A stretch of 64,000 bases of DNA, from positions 310,001 to 374,000 of the forward strand of contig BMSW01000001.1 in NCBI GenBank assembly GCA_014649355.1, read 5' to 3'. The position numbers and the translations under genes are program-made. This document shows, one piece after another, positions 49,922-58,641 of this stretch. This stretch comes from Streptomyces althioticus (lineage in GTDB: Bacteria; Actinomycetota; Actinomycetes; Streptomycetales; Streptomycetaceae). The notes under the pieces are model-generated. The model worked only from the letters and a program-made list of their open reading frames with translations, had not been told where the DNA came from and did not search any database. Positions within the stretch are counted from its first letter, which is position 1. Each line of letters opens with the position of its first letter.

Positions 49922-50617
49922 ATGACCGTCGGTGAAGGACCCGAGACGCCCGCCCCGCCCCGGCTGCGGCGGGACGCGCGGCGGAACCGGGAGCGGCTGG
50001 TGGAGGCGGCGCACGCCGTGTTCGCCGAGCAGGGACTCGAGGCGCCGCTGGACGTGATCGCGCGCCGCGCCGGGGTGGGCAACGCGACGCTCTACCGCCA
50101 CTTCCCCACCCGCGCCTCGCTCGTGGACGCCGTGTTCTGTGACCAGCTCACGGGAACGATGGAGGCGGGTGAGCGCGCGCGCCGCGCGCCCGACGCGTGG
50201 GCCGCCCTGACGGGCTATCTCGACGCCGTGTTCGCCACCCTTGCGGCCGATCGCGGCACCAACGACCTGATGACCACCCGTCTGCCGGACGTCGAGACGC
50301 TCGGCGCGGTGCACGCGCACAACCGCGAGACCGTCGACGTGCTGCTGGAGCGCGCCCGCGCGCAGGGCAGCGTGCGCGCCGACGTCACCACCGAGGACCT
50401 TCTCTTCACCCTGGCGGCACTGGGCCGCGCCGTGCCGCCGCTGGCCGTCGCCGCCGGCCCCGACGCCTGGCGACGCCCCCTCACCCTGTTCCTCGAAGGG
50501 CTGCGCGGGCCCGCGCGTGACCCCGGCCCGCTGCCCGGACGGCCGCTCGACGAGGAGGAACTGGGTCAGGTGCTCGGGGAGATGGGACCCCACCGGGCCA
50601 GGCCCACGGACGGGTGA
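49922..50617 (+). CDS. TetR-family regulator
   Basis: The 231-residue protein has an N-terminal TetR helix-turn-helix (about 18-65; ARRNRERLVEAAHAVFAEQGLEAPLDVIARRAGVGNATLYRHFPTR) and a helical ligand-binding domain of the SbtR-like type. CGGAGGAA precedes the ATG. It likely represses itself and the divergent P450 through the two GGGGA-N4-TCCCC sites. Confidence 0.92.
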   Translation: MTVGEGPETPAPPRLRRDARRNRERLVEAAHAVFAEQGLEAPLDVIARRAGVGNATLYRHFPTRASLVDAVFCDQLTGTMEAGERARRAPDAWAALTGYLDAVFATLAADRGTNDLMTTRLPDVETLGAVHAHNRETVDVLLERARAQGSVRADVTTEDLLFTLAALGRAVPPLAVAAGPDAWRRPLTLFLEGLRGPARDPGPLPGRPLDEEELGQVLGEMGPHRARPTDG

Positions 50618-50764
50618 ACCGGCGGAGCCGCGGCGGACGACAAGGCGCAGCCGAGGACATCTGTACGCGCCACGACAGATTTTCCGCCGAGGCGACTAGA
50701 GTTTGTCGGTGGGGAACCTGTCCCCGTGGCGGACCGTGACGCTGTGGTCCGCGGAAAGGTGCGT

Positions 50765-51145
50765 ATGCCCTCGGAAAGTCAGCCGTACGCCGACGGCCGG
50801 CAGCCGGACCAGGACCGGCCGCCCGTCGCCGACCGGCTCGACGACGACCACTTCCCGGCCTACACCATGGGCAGGGCCGCGGAACTGGTCGGAGCGACAC
50901 CCGCGTTCCTCCGCGCTCTCGGTGAGGCGCGGCTGATCACCCCGACCCGCTCGGACGGTGGTCACCGGCGCTACTCGCGCCACCAGCTGCGGCTCGCCGC
51001 CCGCGCCCGCGAGCTGGTCGACCAAGGCACACCGGTGGACGCCGCGTGCCGCATCGTGAGCCTCGAGGACCAGCTCGAGCGGGCCGAACGGACGAACGAG
51101 GAGCTCCGCCGGCAGGGTGCCGACACGGTCCACGGGCATCGCTGA
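50765..51145 (+). CDS. MerR-like helix-turn-helix regulator
   Basis: The 126-residue protein has an unstructured polar N-terminus (1-35), a MerR/BldC-like winged helix (about 38-105; YTMGRAAELVGATPAFLRALGEARLITPTRSDGGHRRYSRHQLRLAARARELVDQG) and a short C-terminal coiled helix (SLEDQLERAERTNEELRRQ). No effector domain is present. GGAAAGG precedes the ATG at 50765. It lies upstream of the cold-shock gene in the same orientation, a linkage I recall from other Streptomyces. Confidence 0.85.
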   Translation: MPSESQPYADGRQPDQDRPPVADRLDDDHFPAYTMGRAAELVGATPAFLRALGEARLITPTRSDGGHRRYSRHQLRLAARARELVDQGTPVDAACRIVSLEDQLERAERTNEELRRQGADTVHGHR

Positions 51146-51241
51146 AAATCTGTCCCGGCCGGCGCAGGATTTCCTCCCCGCCCGCGAGAAATTCCTTTCG
51201 CTAAACATGCCGTCCGGGTTTATTCCAGTGATTTTCCTCGC

Positions 51242-51269
51242 TTGCCGAGAATCCTTTCCGTGCTAGGCT
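51242..51269 (+). promoter_or_regulatory. Promoter of the cold-shock gene, with long leader
   Basis: TTGCCG (51242-51247), a 16-base spacer and TAGGCT (51264-51269) form a vegetative-type promoter. Transcription would start near 51276 and leave an untranslated leader of about 105 bases before the ATG at 51383, as is usual for cold-shock mRNAs whose leaders regulate translation. Confidence 0.6.
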
Positions 51270-51382
51270 GACGTCAGTTGCAGTTGTGGTTGCCAGTTTG
51301 AACCGGTTCTCCGGGCAGGTGATCATCGCGACGATGTAGGGATTCGTGAAGTGCGATTCCCGCACTGTCTCAGGAGAAAATT

Positions 51383-51586
51383 ATGGCCACCGGTACGGTC
51401 AAGTGGTTCAACTCGGAAAAGGGCTTCGGCTTCATCGAGCAGGACGGCGGCGGCGCTGACGTGTTCGCCCACTACTCGAACATCGCCACCTCGGGCTACC
51501 GCGAGCTCCAGGAAGGCCAGAAGGTGACCTTCGACGTCACCCAGGGCCAGAAGGGCCCGCAGGCGGAGAACATCGTTCCCGCCTGA
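51383..51586 (+). CDS. csp: Cold-shock protein (CspA family)
   Basis: The 67-residue protein is a single cold-shock domain with RNP1 ([11 protein letters not shown]) and RNP2-like (VFAHYSNI) motifs and an N-terminal [14 protein letters not shown]. It binds single-stranded RNA/DNA as an RNA chaperone. AGGAGA lies before the ATG. A long leader upstream and a strong terminator downstream indicate a monocistronic, highly expressed gene. Confidence 0.97.
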   Translation: MATGTVKWFNSEKGFGFIEQDGGGADVFAHYSNIATSGYRELQEGQKVTFDVTQGQKGPQAENIVPA

Positions 51587-51615
51587 CCTTCCTGACCTGC
51601 ACGCAGGTTTGGATG

Positions 51616-51650
51616 AGCGGGTGCTCGCACGTCATGTGCGGGCACCCGCT
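51616..51650 (+). terminator. Terminator of the cold-shock gene
   Basis: A stem AGCGGGTGC-TCGCAC / GTGCG-GGCACCCGCT (one bulge) is followed by TTTTCGTTT, a rare U-rich tract in this GC-rich genome. Confidence 0.9.
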
Positions 51651-51708
51651 TTTCGTTTGTCCACGGACATTCTTTCCGTACGTTTTCCGCCGCGCCCCGG
51701 CGTGACGG

Positions 51709-52599
51709 TCAGCGCGACGAGCGGAACGCCCTCGCACGCAGCGCGTCCACCGCGATCCGCGCCGCCGTGCCGATCACCGCGTCGGCCGCCGGAAGGGTCG
51801 CCGCCGTGTGGGCGGTCCGGGTGAAGACGGCGACCGCGTAACGGCCCCCGTCCGGATACTCGACCACACCCACCTCGTTGCGCAGGGTCGGCAGGCTCCC
51901 GGTCTTTCCGGCGACATGGACGTCGTCGAAAGGAAAACCCGAGGCCAGACGGTGCGGCCACACCTGAAGTCCCATGATCCGCCGGATGGCGGCGCCGTGC
52001 TCCGGGGTGCACGCCTCGTCCCGCCACACCGCGCCCAGCAACCGGGTCATGTCCCGCGGGGTGCTGCGGTTGGTGCGCGCCGGGTCCAGCGCCCGCAGCC
52101 GGCTCACCACCCGCGGATCGGCCAGCGCACGCGCCCCCTCCGGTCCCGCGTCCTCCTTGACGGTGGCCAGCATCTCGCCGAAGGAGTGCACCGCCCGCGT
52201 CCTGGTGAGGCCCAGCCGGTCCGTCGTCGCGTTCACGGCGTCCAGACCCACCCGGCGCAGCAGCAGGTCCGCGGCCGCGTTGTCGCTGACCGCCATCATC
52301 AGATAGGCGAGGTCGCGCAGGGACATCCGGGCGGCGTCCAGCATCGCCGCCACCCCCGTCGGCCCGGCCGTCCGCCCCTTCGGCACGCTCTCGACCTGCT
52401 CGGTCAGGTCCAGCGCGCCCCGCTCGGCCTGTTCGTGCAGCGCGACCAGCAGACACAGCTTGTGGACGCTCGCCGTGCACACCGGCTGGTCGCCCCCGGC
52501 GTCGAGCTGCTCACCCGAGTCGATGTCGAGCGCGTGCAGCCAGCCGGTGACCCCGGCGTCGGTGAGGGCCGCGCGGATGCGGGCGACGGCGTCCGTCAC
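51709..52599 (-). CDS. blaB: BlaB-like cytoplasmic serine hydrolase of the beta-lactam response locus
   Basis: The 296-residue penicillin-recognising fold has all three active-site motifs: S44-V-H-K47, S105-D-N107 and K232-T-G. There is no signal peptide, unlike true beta-lactamases. Its GTG overlaps the stop of the LysR gene by four bases. In S. cacaoi a matching pair, blaA (LysR activator) and blaB (intracellular motif-bearing protein needed for induction), is divergent from the beta-lactamase gene; I assign blaB by that analogy of order, overlap and lack of export signal. Whether it hydrolyses beta-lactams is unknown. Confidence 0.82.
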   Translation of the reverse strand: MTDAVARIRAALTDAGVTGWLHALDIDSGEQLDAGGDQPVCTASVHKLCLLVALHEQAERGALDLTEQVESVPKGRTAGPTGVAAMLDAARMSLRDLAYLMMAVSDNAAADLLLRRVGLDAVNATTDRLGLTRTRAVHSFGEMLATVKEDAGPEGARALADPRVVSRLRALDPARTNRSTPRDMTRLLGAVWRDEACTPEHGAAIRRIMGLQVWPHRLASGFPFDDVHVAGKTGSLPTLRNEVGVVEYPDGGRYAVAVFTRTAHTAATLPAADAVIGTAARIAVDALRARAFRSSR

Positions 52600-53564
52600 A
52601 GCCAGTACTCCGATGCCGGTCGCAGATGCAGGGGACGGGCCGGCACGTCGGGGACCGCGCCGGCGGCGGTGCGCAGGGCGTGCGTGGCCGCCTCCGCGAA
52701 CGCCTGCACGGCGGCGTCGCCGCGCCCCTTCGGCCAGGCCGCGGAGTGCCGCAGCGCGGGCGCCCCGCCGGTCAGCGGACGCCACACGACGTCCGCCTCC
52801 CCGTTCCCCTGCCCCGACGGGGCCGCGTCACGCGGGCACAGCGCGACCGCCCCCGAGGACAGCACGAGTCCCTTGACGAAGCTCGCGCCCTGGCCGTGGC
52901 GGACGGCGCCGGGGGTGAAGCCGCCGCGGGCGCAGGTGGTCAGCAGCTCGTCGTAGAGGGCGGGGGCCGCCGTGCGGGGGAAGAGGATCAGGTCGCGGCC
53001 GGACAGCGCGGGCAGCGGGACCTCGTCGAGGGCGGCCGCCGCGGCGCCGGCGGGCAGCAGCACGCCCATCTCCCGGCGCAGTACCGGGCCCAGCTCCAGG
53101 CCCGTCACGTCGCACGGGTGGTGGACGACGCCCACGTCCAGGTCGTGCGCCGCGAGCCGGTCGAGCTGCTGGGCGGTGGACAGTTCGTGCAGCTCCAGCT
53201 CCAGCCCGGCGTGACGCCCGCCGAAGTCCGCGAGCAGGGCGGCCACGGTCTCGCCGGAGAGGTCCGGGGGCAGCGCGGCGCGCAGCAGGCCCGTCTCGCC
53301 GTCGCGCACCCGTCGGGCGGCGGCGAGGAACGACTCCGTGCGGGACAGCACCTCCCGCGCCTCGGCCAGCAGCAGCGTCCCGGCCTCTGTGATCCGCACC
53401 TGACGGCTGGTGCGCTCGAACAACCGCACGCCCAGCTCGCGCTCGAGCCGCTGCACGCGCTGCGAGAGAGGGGGCTGCGCCATGCCGAGACGGGCGGCGG
53501 CACGGCCGAAGTGTGACTCTTCGGCAACAGCCACGAAGCACTCCAGGTGCCGCACCAGGTCCAC
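52596..53564 (-). CDS. blaA: BlaA/AmpR-like LysR regulator
   Basis: The 322-residue LysR regulator has an N-terminal winged helix (DLVRHLECFVAVAEESHFGRAAARLGMAQPPLSQRVQRLE) and a LysR substrate domain. It is divergent from the PBP and beta-lactamase genes across 85 bases that contain a TATC-N11-GATA site, and overlaps the BlaB-like gene downstream. This is the blaA-blaB arrangement of S. cacaoi, so it is probably the activator of the divergent resistance genes. Confidence 0.85.
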   Translation of the reverse strand: MDLVRHLECFVAVAEESHFGRAAARLGMAQPPLSQRVQRLERELGVRLFERTSRQVRITEAGTLLLAEAREVLSRTESFLAAARRVRDGETGLLRAALPPDLSGETVAALLADFGGRHAGLELELHELSTAQQLDRLAAHDLDVGVVHHPCDVTGLELGPVLRREMGVLLPAGAAAAALDEVPLPALSGRDLILFPRTAAPALYDELLTTCARGGFTPGAVRHGQGASFVKGLVLSSGAVALCPRDAAPSGQGNGEADVVWRPLTGGAPALRHSAAWPKGRGDAAVQAFAEAATHALRTAAGAVPDVPARPLHLRPASEYWL

Positions 53565-53587
53565 GACCAGTCATCATATCGAGTGCT

Positions 53588-53606
53588 TATCGGTCCATGA
53601 TTGATA
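53588..53606. promoter_or_regulatory. LysR-type box in the bla divergent region
   Basis: TATC-N11-GATA is a dyad of the general T-N11-A form bound by LysR regulators, centred between the LysR and PBP start codons. Confidence 0.55.
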
Positions 53607-53649
53607 GCGGACTTGGACGGATGGCCCTCGTCACTGCTGTGGTCGGGGC

Positions 53650-55278
53650 ATGAACACGTTTCCCTACCTTCCCCGTACCGGTCCCCGCCGCCGCCCCCGC
53701 ACGGCGGTCAAGGCGCTCGTCGCCGTCACGGCGGTCGCCGCGGTCGGCGTCGGCGGCGCCTGGGGCGCCGGGCTCGGCCCCTTCGCGGGCGAGTCAGGGC
53801 CCGACCCGGAGGCGGTGGCCGAGGCCCGCGCGTTCCTCGCCGACTGGGCCGCCGGGCGCCTCCCCGACGCCGCCGCCCGCACCACCGGACCCGACCGCGC
53901 CCAGGAGGTGCTGAGCAGCTTCACCGCCGGGCTCGACATCGAGAAACCCGTGCTCACCGCCGGGAAACCCGTGGAGGACGAGGAGTCCGGCGGGCGCGCC
54001 GTCACGGTGCCGTACACCGCGCGGATGCCCGTCGCCGGCCTCGGCACGTGGACGTACACCGCCGAACTGCCGCTGCGCAAGCGGGGCGGCGAGTGGAAGG
54101 TGGACTGGCGGCTGTCGCTGGTGCATCCGCGGCTCAGCGGCACGGAGAAGTTCCGCCTGGAGCGGGAGGAGGCCGAGCCGGTCCGCGCGGACGACCGCGC
54201 CGGCCGCACCCTGTCGGCGGCCACCCACCCCTCCCTCGGCCCGGTCCTCGACCAGCTCGCCCGCTCCACTCCCGGCGGAGGCCCGCGCGGGGCGGTGCTG
54301 CTCGTCGACCGCGTCACCGGGGAGGCCCGCCGCACCGAGGCGGCGTTCGGCCCGAAGACGCCCGAGGACGGGAGACCCGTACGCACCACCCTCGACGCCC
54401 GCTGGCAGTCCGCCGCCGAGCAGGCCCTGAAGAAGGCCGGCGGGAAGAACGCGGCGCTGGTCGCCCTGCGCGTGGACGACGGACAGATCCTCGCCGTGGC
54501 CAACTCCCCGGCCGACGGCTTCAACCGCGCCGTCTCCGGCACCTACGCCCCCGGCTCCACCTGGAAGATCGTCACCAGCAGCGCCCTGCTGCTGAAGGGC
54601 GCGGTCGACCCGGACGACGTCGTGGACTGCCCTCGCTACCTCACCGTCGGCAAGCGGTTCCAGAACGTCGAGACCTCCGCCCACCCGGGCGCCACCTTCC
54701 GCAAGGCGTTCACCGAGTCCTGCAACACCGCCTTCATCGGCCTGCGCGGCCGGCTCGGCGACGGCGAGCTCGGGGAGGTCGCGGGACGGTACTTCGGCGT
54801 CGGCCAGACCTGGCACGTGGGCGTCCCCTCGTACGACGGGTCCGTGCCCGAGCCGCGCGACGCGACGGAGAAGGCCGCGTCGATGATCGGCCAGGGCCGC
54901 GTGCAGGCCAACCCGCTGATCATGGCGTCGGTCACCGCGACGGCCGTCTCCGGCCGCTTCCACCAGCCCGTCCTCGTCGCCGGCACCGAGGACACCACCA
55001 GGACCGAGCCGCTGCCGCCCCGCGTCGTCGGCCAGCTCCGCACACTGCTGCGCGCCACGGTCACCGAGGGCACCGCGCGCGCCCTGGCCCCGCTGTCCGG
55101 GGAGGTCGGCGGGAAGACCGGCACCGCCGAGGTCTCCGACGAGCAGGAGAACAACGGCTGGATGGTCGCCCACCGCGACGGCGTCGCCGTGGCCTGCGTC
55201 GTCGAGGAGGGCGTCACCGGCGGCGGCTCCGCCGGACCCGTGCTGCACGCCCTGCTGTCCGCCGCCCCCAGCTCCTGA
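53650..55278 (+). CDS. Penicillin-binding transpeptidase with MecA-type N-terminal domain
   Basis: The 542-residue protein has an N-terminal membrane anchor (about 20-40), an NTF2-like MecA_N domain (about 50-165; AVAEARAFLADWAAGRLPDAAARTTG) and a transpeptidase domain (about 235-540) with S303-T-W-K306, S357-C-N359 and K489-T-G. The usual PBP dimerisation domain is very short or missing. It makes peptidoglycan cross-links outside the membrane. Its place between the LysR regulator and the beta-lactamase suggests an inducible, low-affinity PBP serving as beta-lactam resistance target; that is inference. Confidence 0.92.
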   Translation: MNTFPYLPRTGPRRRPRTAVKALVAVTAVAAVGVGGAWGAGLGPFAGESGPDPEAVAEARAFLADWAAGRLPDAAARTTGPDRAQEVLSSFTAGLDIEKPVLTAGKPVEDEESGGRAVTVPYTARMPVAGLGTWTYTAELPLRKRGGEWKVDWRLSLVHPRLSGTEKFRLEREEAEPVRADDRAGRTLSAATHPSLGPVLDQLARSTPGGGPRGAVLLVDRVTGEARRTEAAFGPKTPEDGRPVRTTLDARWQSAAEQALKKAGGKNAALVALRVDDGQILAVANSPADGFNRAVSGTYAPGSTWKIVTSSALLLKGAVDPDDVVDCPRYLTVGKRFQNVETSAHPGATFRKAFTESCNTAFIGLRGRLGDGELGEVAGRYFGVGQTWHVGVPSYDGSVPEPRDATEKAASMIGQGRVQANPLIMASVTATAVSGRFHQPVLVAGTEDTTRTEPLPPRVVGQLRTLLRATVTEGTARALAPLSGEVGGKTGTAEVSDEQENNGWMVAHRDGVAVACVVEEGVTGGGSAGPVLHALLSAAPSS

Positions 55279-55304
55279 CCCCCGCCTCCGAAGGACGTAC
55301 CGTC

Positions 55305-56225
55305 ATGACCGCACGCCTCTCCCGCCGCTCGCTGCTGCTGACCGCCGCCCTCGTCCCCGTGGCCGGCTGCGCCACCGACGCCCCCGACCGCACCCCGGCC
55401 GCCGGCTCCTCCGCGACCCCCGGCCGCGGCACACCGTCCCCGGTCAGCCCCCGGAACCTCGCCGCGCTGGAACGCGAGTACGGCGCCCGGCTCGGCGTCT
55501 TCGCCGTCGACACCGGTACCGGAGCCACTGTCGTCCACCGCGCCGACGAGCGCTTCGCCCTCTGCTCCACCTTCAAGACCCTGGCCGCCGCCGCGGTCGT
55601 GGACCGGCGCCCCGGCGCCCGCCTGGACGAACGGATCTCCTACGGCGCGGCCGACCTGGTGCCGTACTCGCCCGTCACCGAGAAGCACACCGGGCAGGGC
55701 ATGACCCTGCGCGAGCTGTGCGACGCGGCCGTCCGGTACAGCGACAACACGGCCGGCAACCTGCTGCTGCGGGACATCGGCGGCCCGCGCGGCCTCACCG
55801 CGTACGCGCGCCGGCTCGGCGACCGGGTGACCCGGCTGGACCACACCGAGCCCGAGCTGAACAGCAACCCGCCCGGCGACCCGCGCGACACCACCACGCC
55901 CCGCGCGATCGCCGCCGACTACCGCGCCCTCGTGCACGGCGACGCCCTGCCCGCCGCCGGGCGCGCCCTGCTCACCGACTGGCTGGTGCGCAACACCACC
56001 GGCGACGACCGCATCCGGGCGGGCGTGCCGCGCGGCTGGAAGGTCGGCGACAAGACCGGCACCGCCGAATGGGGCCGCGCCAACGACGTGGCCGTGCTGT
56101 GGCCCGGCGGCGGCCGCTCACCGCTGGTGCTGTCGGTGCTGACGGACCGCCCCGACCGCGCCGCGTCCGGCCAGGACGAACTGGTGGCGGAGGCGACGCG
56201 GCGGGTGCTGGACGTGCTGGGGTGA
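55305..56225 (+). CDS. bla: Class A beta-lactamase, lipoprotein type
   Basis: The 306-residue protein has a signal with twin Arg (LSRRSLLLTAALVPVAGC), suggesting Tat export and lipid attachment at Cys22. A short Pro/Thr/Ser linker precedes the catalytic domain, with S88-T-F-K91, S146-D-N148, the general-base Glu184 in E-P-E-L-N, and K250-T-G. It hydrolyses penicillins outside the membrane. It starts 26 bases after the PBP gene and shares its operon. Confidence 0.96.
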   Translation: MTARLSRRSLLLTAALVPVAGCATDAPDRTPAAGSSATPGRGTPSPVSPRNLAALEREYGARLGVFAVDTGTGATVVHRADERFALCSTFKTLAAAAVVDRRPGARLDERISYGAADLVPYSPVTEKHTGQGMTLRELCDAAVRYSDNTAGNLLLRDIGGPRGLTAYARRLGDRVTRLDHTEPELNSNPPGDPRDTTTPRAIAADYRALVHGDALPAAGRALLTDWLVRNTTGDDRIRAGVPRGWKVGDKTGTAEWGRANDVAVLWPGGGRSPLVLSVLTDRPDRAASGQDELVAEATRRVLDVLG

Positions 56226-56235
56226 CGCCCCCCGG

Positions 56236-56556
56236 TCAGTCCTGGCGGGGCGCCGCCTGCTGGACCACCTCGAAGGACCACAGGGTGGCGTCGGTGGCCG
56301 CCGGGCGCGGCTTGTCGCCCTGCGGGCCGGCGTGGGCGGCCTGCCCGCGGCCGTCCCTCCAGCGCTCGAAGTCCTCCTCGCTGCGCCAGCGGGTGTAGAC
56401 GAGGTAGGTGTCGGTGCCCTCGACCGGGCGGAGCAGCTCGAACCACTCGAAGCCGTCCGAGCTCTCCACCGCCCCGGCCCGCGCGGCGAACCGCTTCTCC
56501 AGGGTCTCGCGCTGGTCCTCGGGAACCGTGAGTACGTTGATCTTGACGACGCTCAT
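56236..56556 (-). CDS. Antibiotic biosynthesis monooxygenase (ABM)-family, IsdG/MhuD-like
   Basis: The 106-residue single ABM ferredoxin-like domain has N-terminal VVKINVLTVPEDQRETLEKRFAAR, then FEWFELLRPVEGTDTYLVYTRW and the helix SEEDFERWRDGRGQAAHAG. The Asn, Trp and His positions resemble those of IsdG-type heme-degrading enzymes, so heme oxygenation is possible, but ABM proteins also include other monooxygenases. It is convergent with the beta-lactamase gene, 10 bases from its stop. Confidence 0.85.
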   Translation of the reverse strand: MSVVKINVLTVPEDQRETLEKRFAARAGAVESSDGFEWFELLRPVEGTDTYLVYTRWRSEEDFERWRDGRGQAAHAGPQGDKPRPAATDATLWSFEVVQQAAPRQD

Positions 56557-56607
56557 GTCGCGATTGTCCCGCAGCCCCCGTCCGGACCGCCGGTCGGGGC
56601 CGCGCGG

Positions 56608-58332
56608 TCAGCCGAGGCAGATCACCAGCAGGCAGAGGCGGGGCTCACGCGGCTCGTCGGCGGGCGGCGGGGTGCTGGGCGTCGGCTGGGCGGACGAGCC
56701 GTCGCCCTGGTCCGACCCGCCGTCGCCGCCCGTGTCGCCGCTGCCGTCGTCGGCGGAGGGCGGGGGCGTGGAGGGGCGCGTGGGGGCCGTCGAGCCGCCG
56801 GAGCCGGGGGCTTTGCCGCCGGTGCCCCGGCTCGCCTCGGAGCGGTCGCCGGAACGGGACACCGACTCGGACGCGTCCGAACGTCCCCCGGCGGGCACCT
56901 CGGTGGCGGCGGCGCCGTCGGTGTGGGTGCCGGACGGGGGCGCGGTGGTGGTGGGCGCGACCTCGGGACGCGCCGTGCTGCGGCGGTCCTCGGCCCGCGG
57001 CGGGGCGGTCGTACGGTCCGGGGAGACGGACGGGGCGTCGGCCGCCTCGTCCGTGGTGCCGCCGGCGCCGCCCATGCCGTGCAGGTCGGGAGCGGTGGCG
57101 GCCTGCGTACGGTCGCCGCCGCCCCGGTCCGTCGAGGCGAGGGTGATGCCGCCGCCGACGAGCGCCACGGCCGTGGCGACCAGGGCGCGCCGCTGCGTCT
57201 TCCTCCAGCGCGCCAACTGCCGCCGCCGCGCGGCACGTCCGGTGGCGGGGCCTGCCGGCAGGGCATGCGGAAGGTCGGCGGCGGGGCCGCCGGTCTCCTC
57301 GGGCGACGCCGTACCGGCGGGCCGCGCGGTTTCCTCGTACGACGCGGCCCCGGCGGACCGAGCCGGGGCGGCGAACACCGCGGCCTCGGTACGGCGGGCG
57401 GGGACGACGGAACGTGTGCCGTCGGCGGGTGGAGCGGCCTCCCCACCCGGCCGGCCGACGCCGCCGACGCGCGGGGCGTCGCCCGCCAGAGCACCACCGA
57501 GGGTGCGCGCGGCGCCTGCGGAACCGGCGGGGCGTGCGAGGTCGTTGGGCCGCGTGGCGCCGGTGGCCCGCGCGGACCCGCCCGGCCCGGAGGGCTCATC
57601 TCCGGGCGCGCTGGGCCGCGTGGAGTCGAGGAAACCCGTGCTGCCGGTGGGACGTGCGGAACCGCTCGGCCGCGGGCCGCCGTTGGGCCGCCCCGTTCCT
57701 GCGGGTCCTCCGGCGCCGACCGGCCATGTCGTGTCGGAGGCGCGTGCGGAGGAGGCGGGTCGGGTCATGTCGGTGGACCGTGCGGAAGCACCCGGCCGCG
57801 CGGGCCGGTTGGGCCGCGCGGTGTCGGAGGACCGCGCGCCGTCATGGTGCCTCGCGGCTCCGACGAATCTCGTGGAGTCGGTAGGCCCTGGGCCGTTGCT
57901 CGGCCACGCGGGCTCGTCGGGCCGTGTGGAGTCGATGGACTCCGGGCCGCCGTGCGGCCGCATGGGGTCGGCGGGCCGGCCGGCGCCGGCGGGCCATGTG
58001 GTGTCGGCGGACCGTGCGCCGTCGAGGGGGCGTCCGGCGTCGGAGGGTCGCGCCGAAGCGGCCGGCCGTGCGGGATCGTTGGGTCCCGTGGAGAGGAGGG
58101 GCCGGGGGCCGGCGTCGGGGCGCGGGGGCTGCGTGGAGCGGGCGGGAGCGGTGAACCAGCCGCCCTCCGCGGGTGCTTCGGCGGCGCGGGGCGCCGATCC
58201 CGTCGCCGCTCGTCCGGGCACGCGGTGGCCGCCCACCGTGCCGCCGGGGGCGATGTCGGGGGCGTAGGCGCCGCAACCCGGGCAGACCAGGGCGCCGTTC
58301 AGGTGCCGACGACACGTGGAGCAGTAGTCCAT
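56608..58332 (-). CDS. SCO2400-family zinc-ribbon membrane protein with degenerate repeats
   Basis: The 574-residue protein has an N-terminal zinc ribbon (C-S-T-C...C-P-G-C in MDYCSTCRRHLNGALVCPGCGAY), a long region (about 60-340) of degenerate 10-14-residue repeats built on R-P-x-G/D-x-x-R-S-x-D-x-T-x-R-P, and a basic segment followed by a transmembrane helix (about 378-397, RRALVATAVALVGGGITLAS). An extracytoplasmic Ser/Thr/Pro/Gly tail ends in CLLVICLG. From memory this matches the Streptomyces SCO2400 family of unknown function. The repeat region expands or contracts easily and may be polymorphic. Confidence 0.8.
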   Translation of the reverse strand: MDYCSTCRRHLNGALVCPGCGAYAPDIAPGGTVGGHRVPGRAATGSAPRAAEAPAEGGWFTAPARSTQPPRPDAGPRPLLSTGPNDPARPAASARPSDAGRPLDGARSADTTWPAGAGRPADPMRPHGGPESIDSTRPDEPAWPSNGPGPTDSTRFVGAARHHDGARSSDTARPNRPARPGASARSTDMTRPASSARASDTTWPVGAGGPAGTGRPNGGPRPSGSARPTGSTGFLDSTRPSAPGDEPSGPGGSARATGATRPNDLARPAGSAGAARTLGGALAGDAPRVGGVGRPGGEAAPPADGTRSVVPARRTEAAVFAAPARSAGAASYEETARPAGTASPEETGGPAADLPHALPAGPATGRAARRRQLARWRKTQRRALVATAVALVGGGITLASTDRGGGDRTQAATAPDLHGMGGAGGTTDEAADAPSVSPDRTTAPPRAEDRRSTARPEVAPTTTAPPSGTHTDGAAATEVPAGGRSDASESVSRSGDRSEASRGTGGKAPGSGGSTAPTRPSTPPPSADDGSGDTGGDGGSDQGDGSSAQPTPSTPPPADEPREPRLCLLVICLG

Positions 58333-58641
58333 CCGCTGTCTTCCTGAGGTCTCGTACCGGGCGTCCACGCAGGCGCGGCCGGCCCGGTCCGGGCAGGGAC
58401 CAGTCACGCTAGCCAGGCCCACGGCCCCCTGTGTGCAGCCCGTGTGCCGCTCCTGCGCACATTCTCGGCGTGCCCCGGGTGAAGGTCGTGAGCACGCGTG
58501 CCGCACCACCGCACAACGGACACACTGCTGAGCAACGTTCTGGGCCCGGCCGGACGTCGGCCCCGACGCCGTACCGCGTGCCGCGTCGGCCGTCCAGCTC
58601 CACCCCCATGCCGCACGCCCCGCCCGGAAGGCATCCCCACC
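58333..58641. other. Divergent intergenic region, no gene seen
   Basis: About 310 bases separate the SCO2400-type gene and the sugar-binding lipoprotein gene. I see no coding frame with family resemblance, no repeat and no clear promoter match beyond the ribosome binding site GGAAGG at its right end. Confidence 0.55.

Noticed and set aside
58333..58641. Upstream ATG/GTG starts for the sugar-binding lipoprotein
   Set aside because: They would add a Pro/Arg-rich stretch before the lipoprotein signal; the TTG with GGAAGG gives a normal signal peptide.
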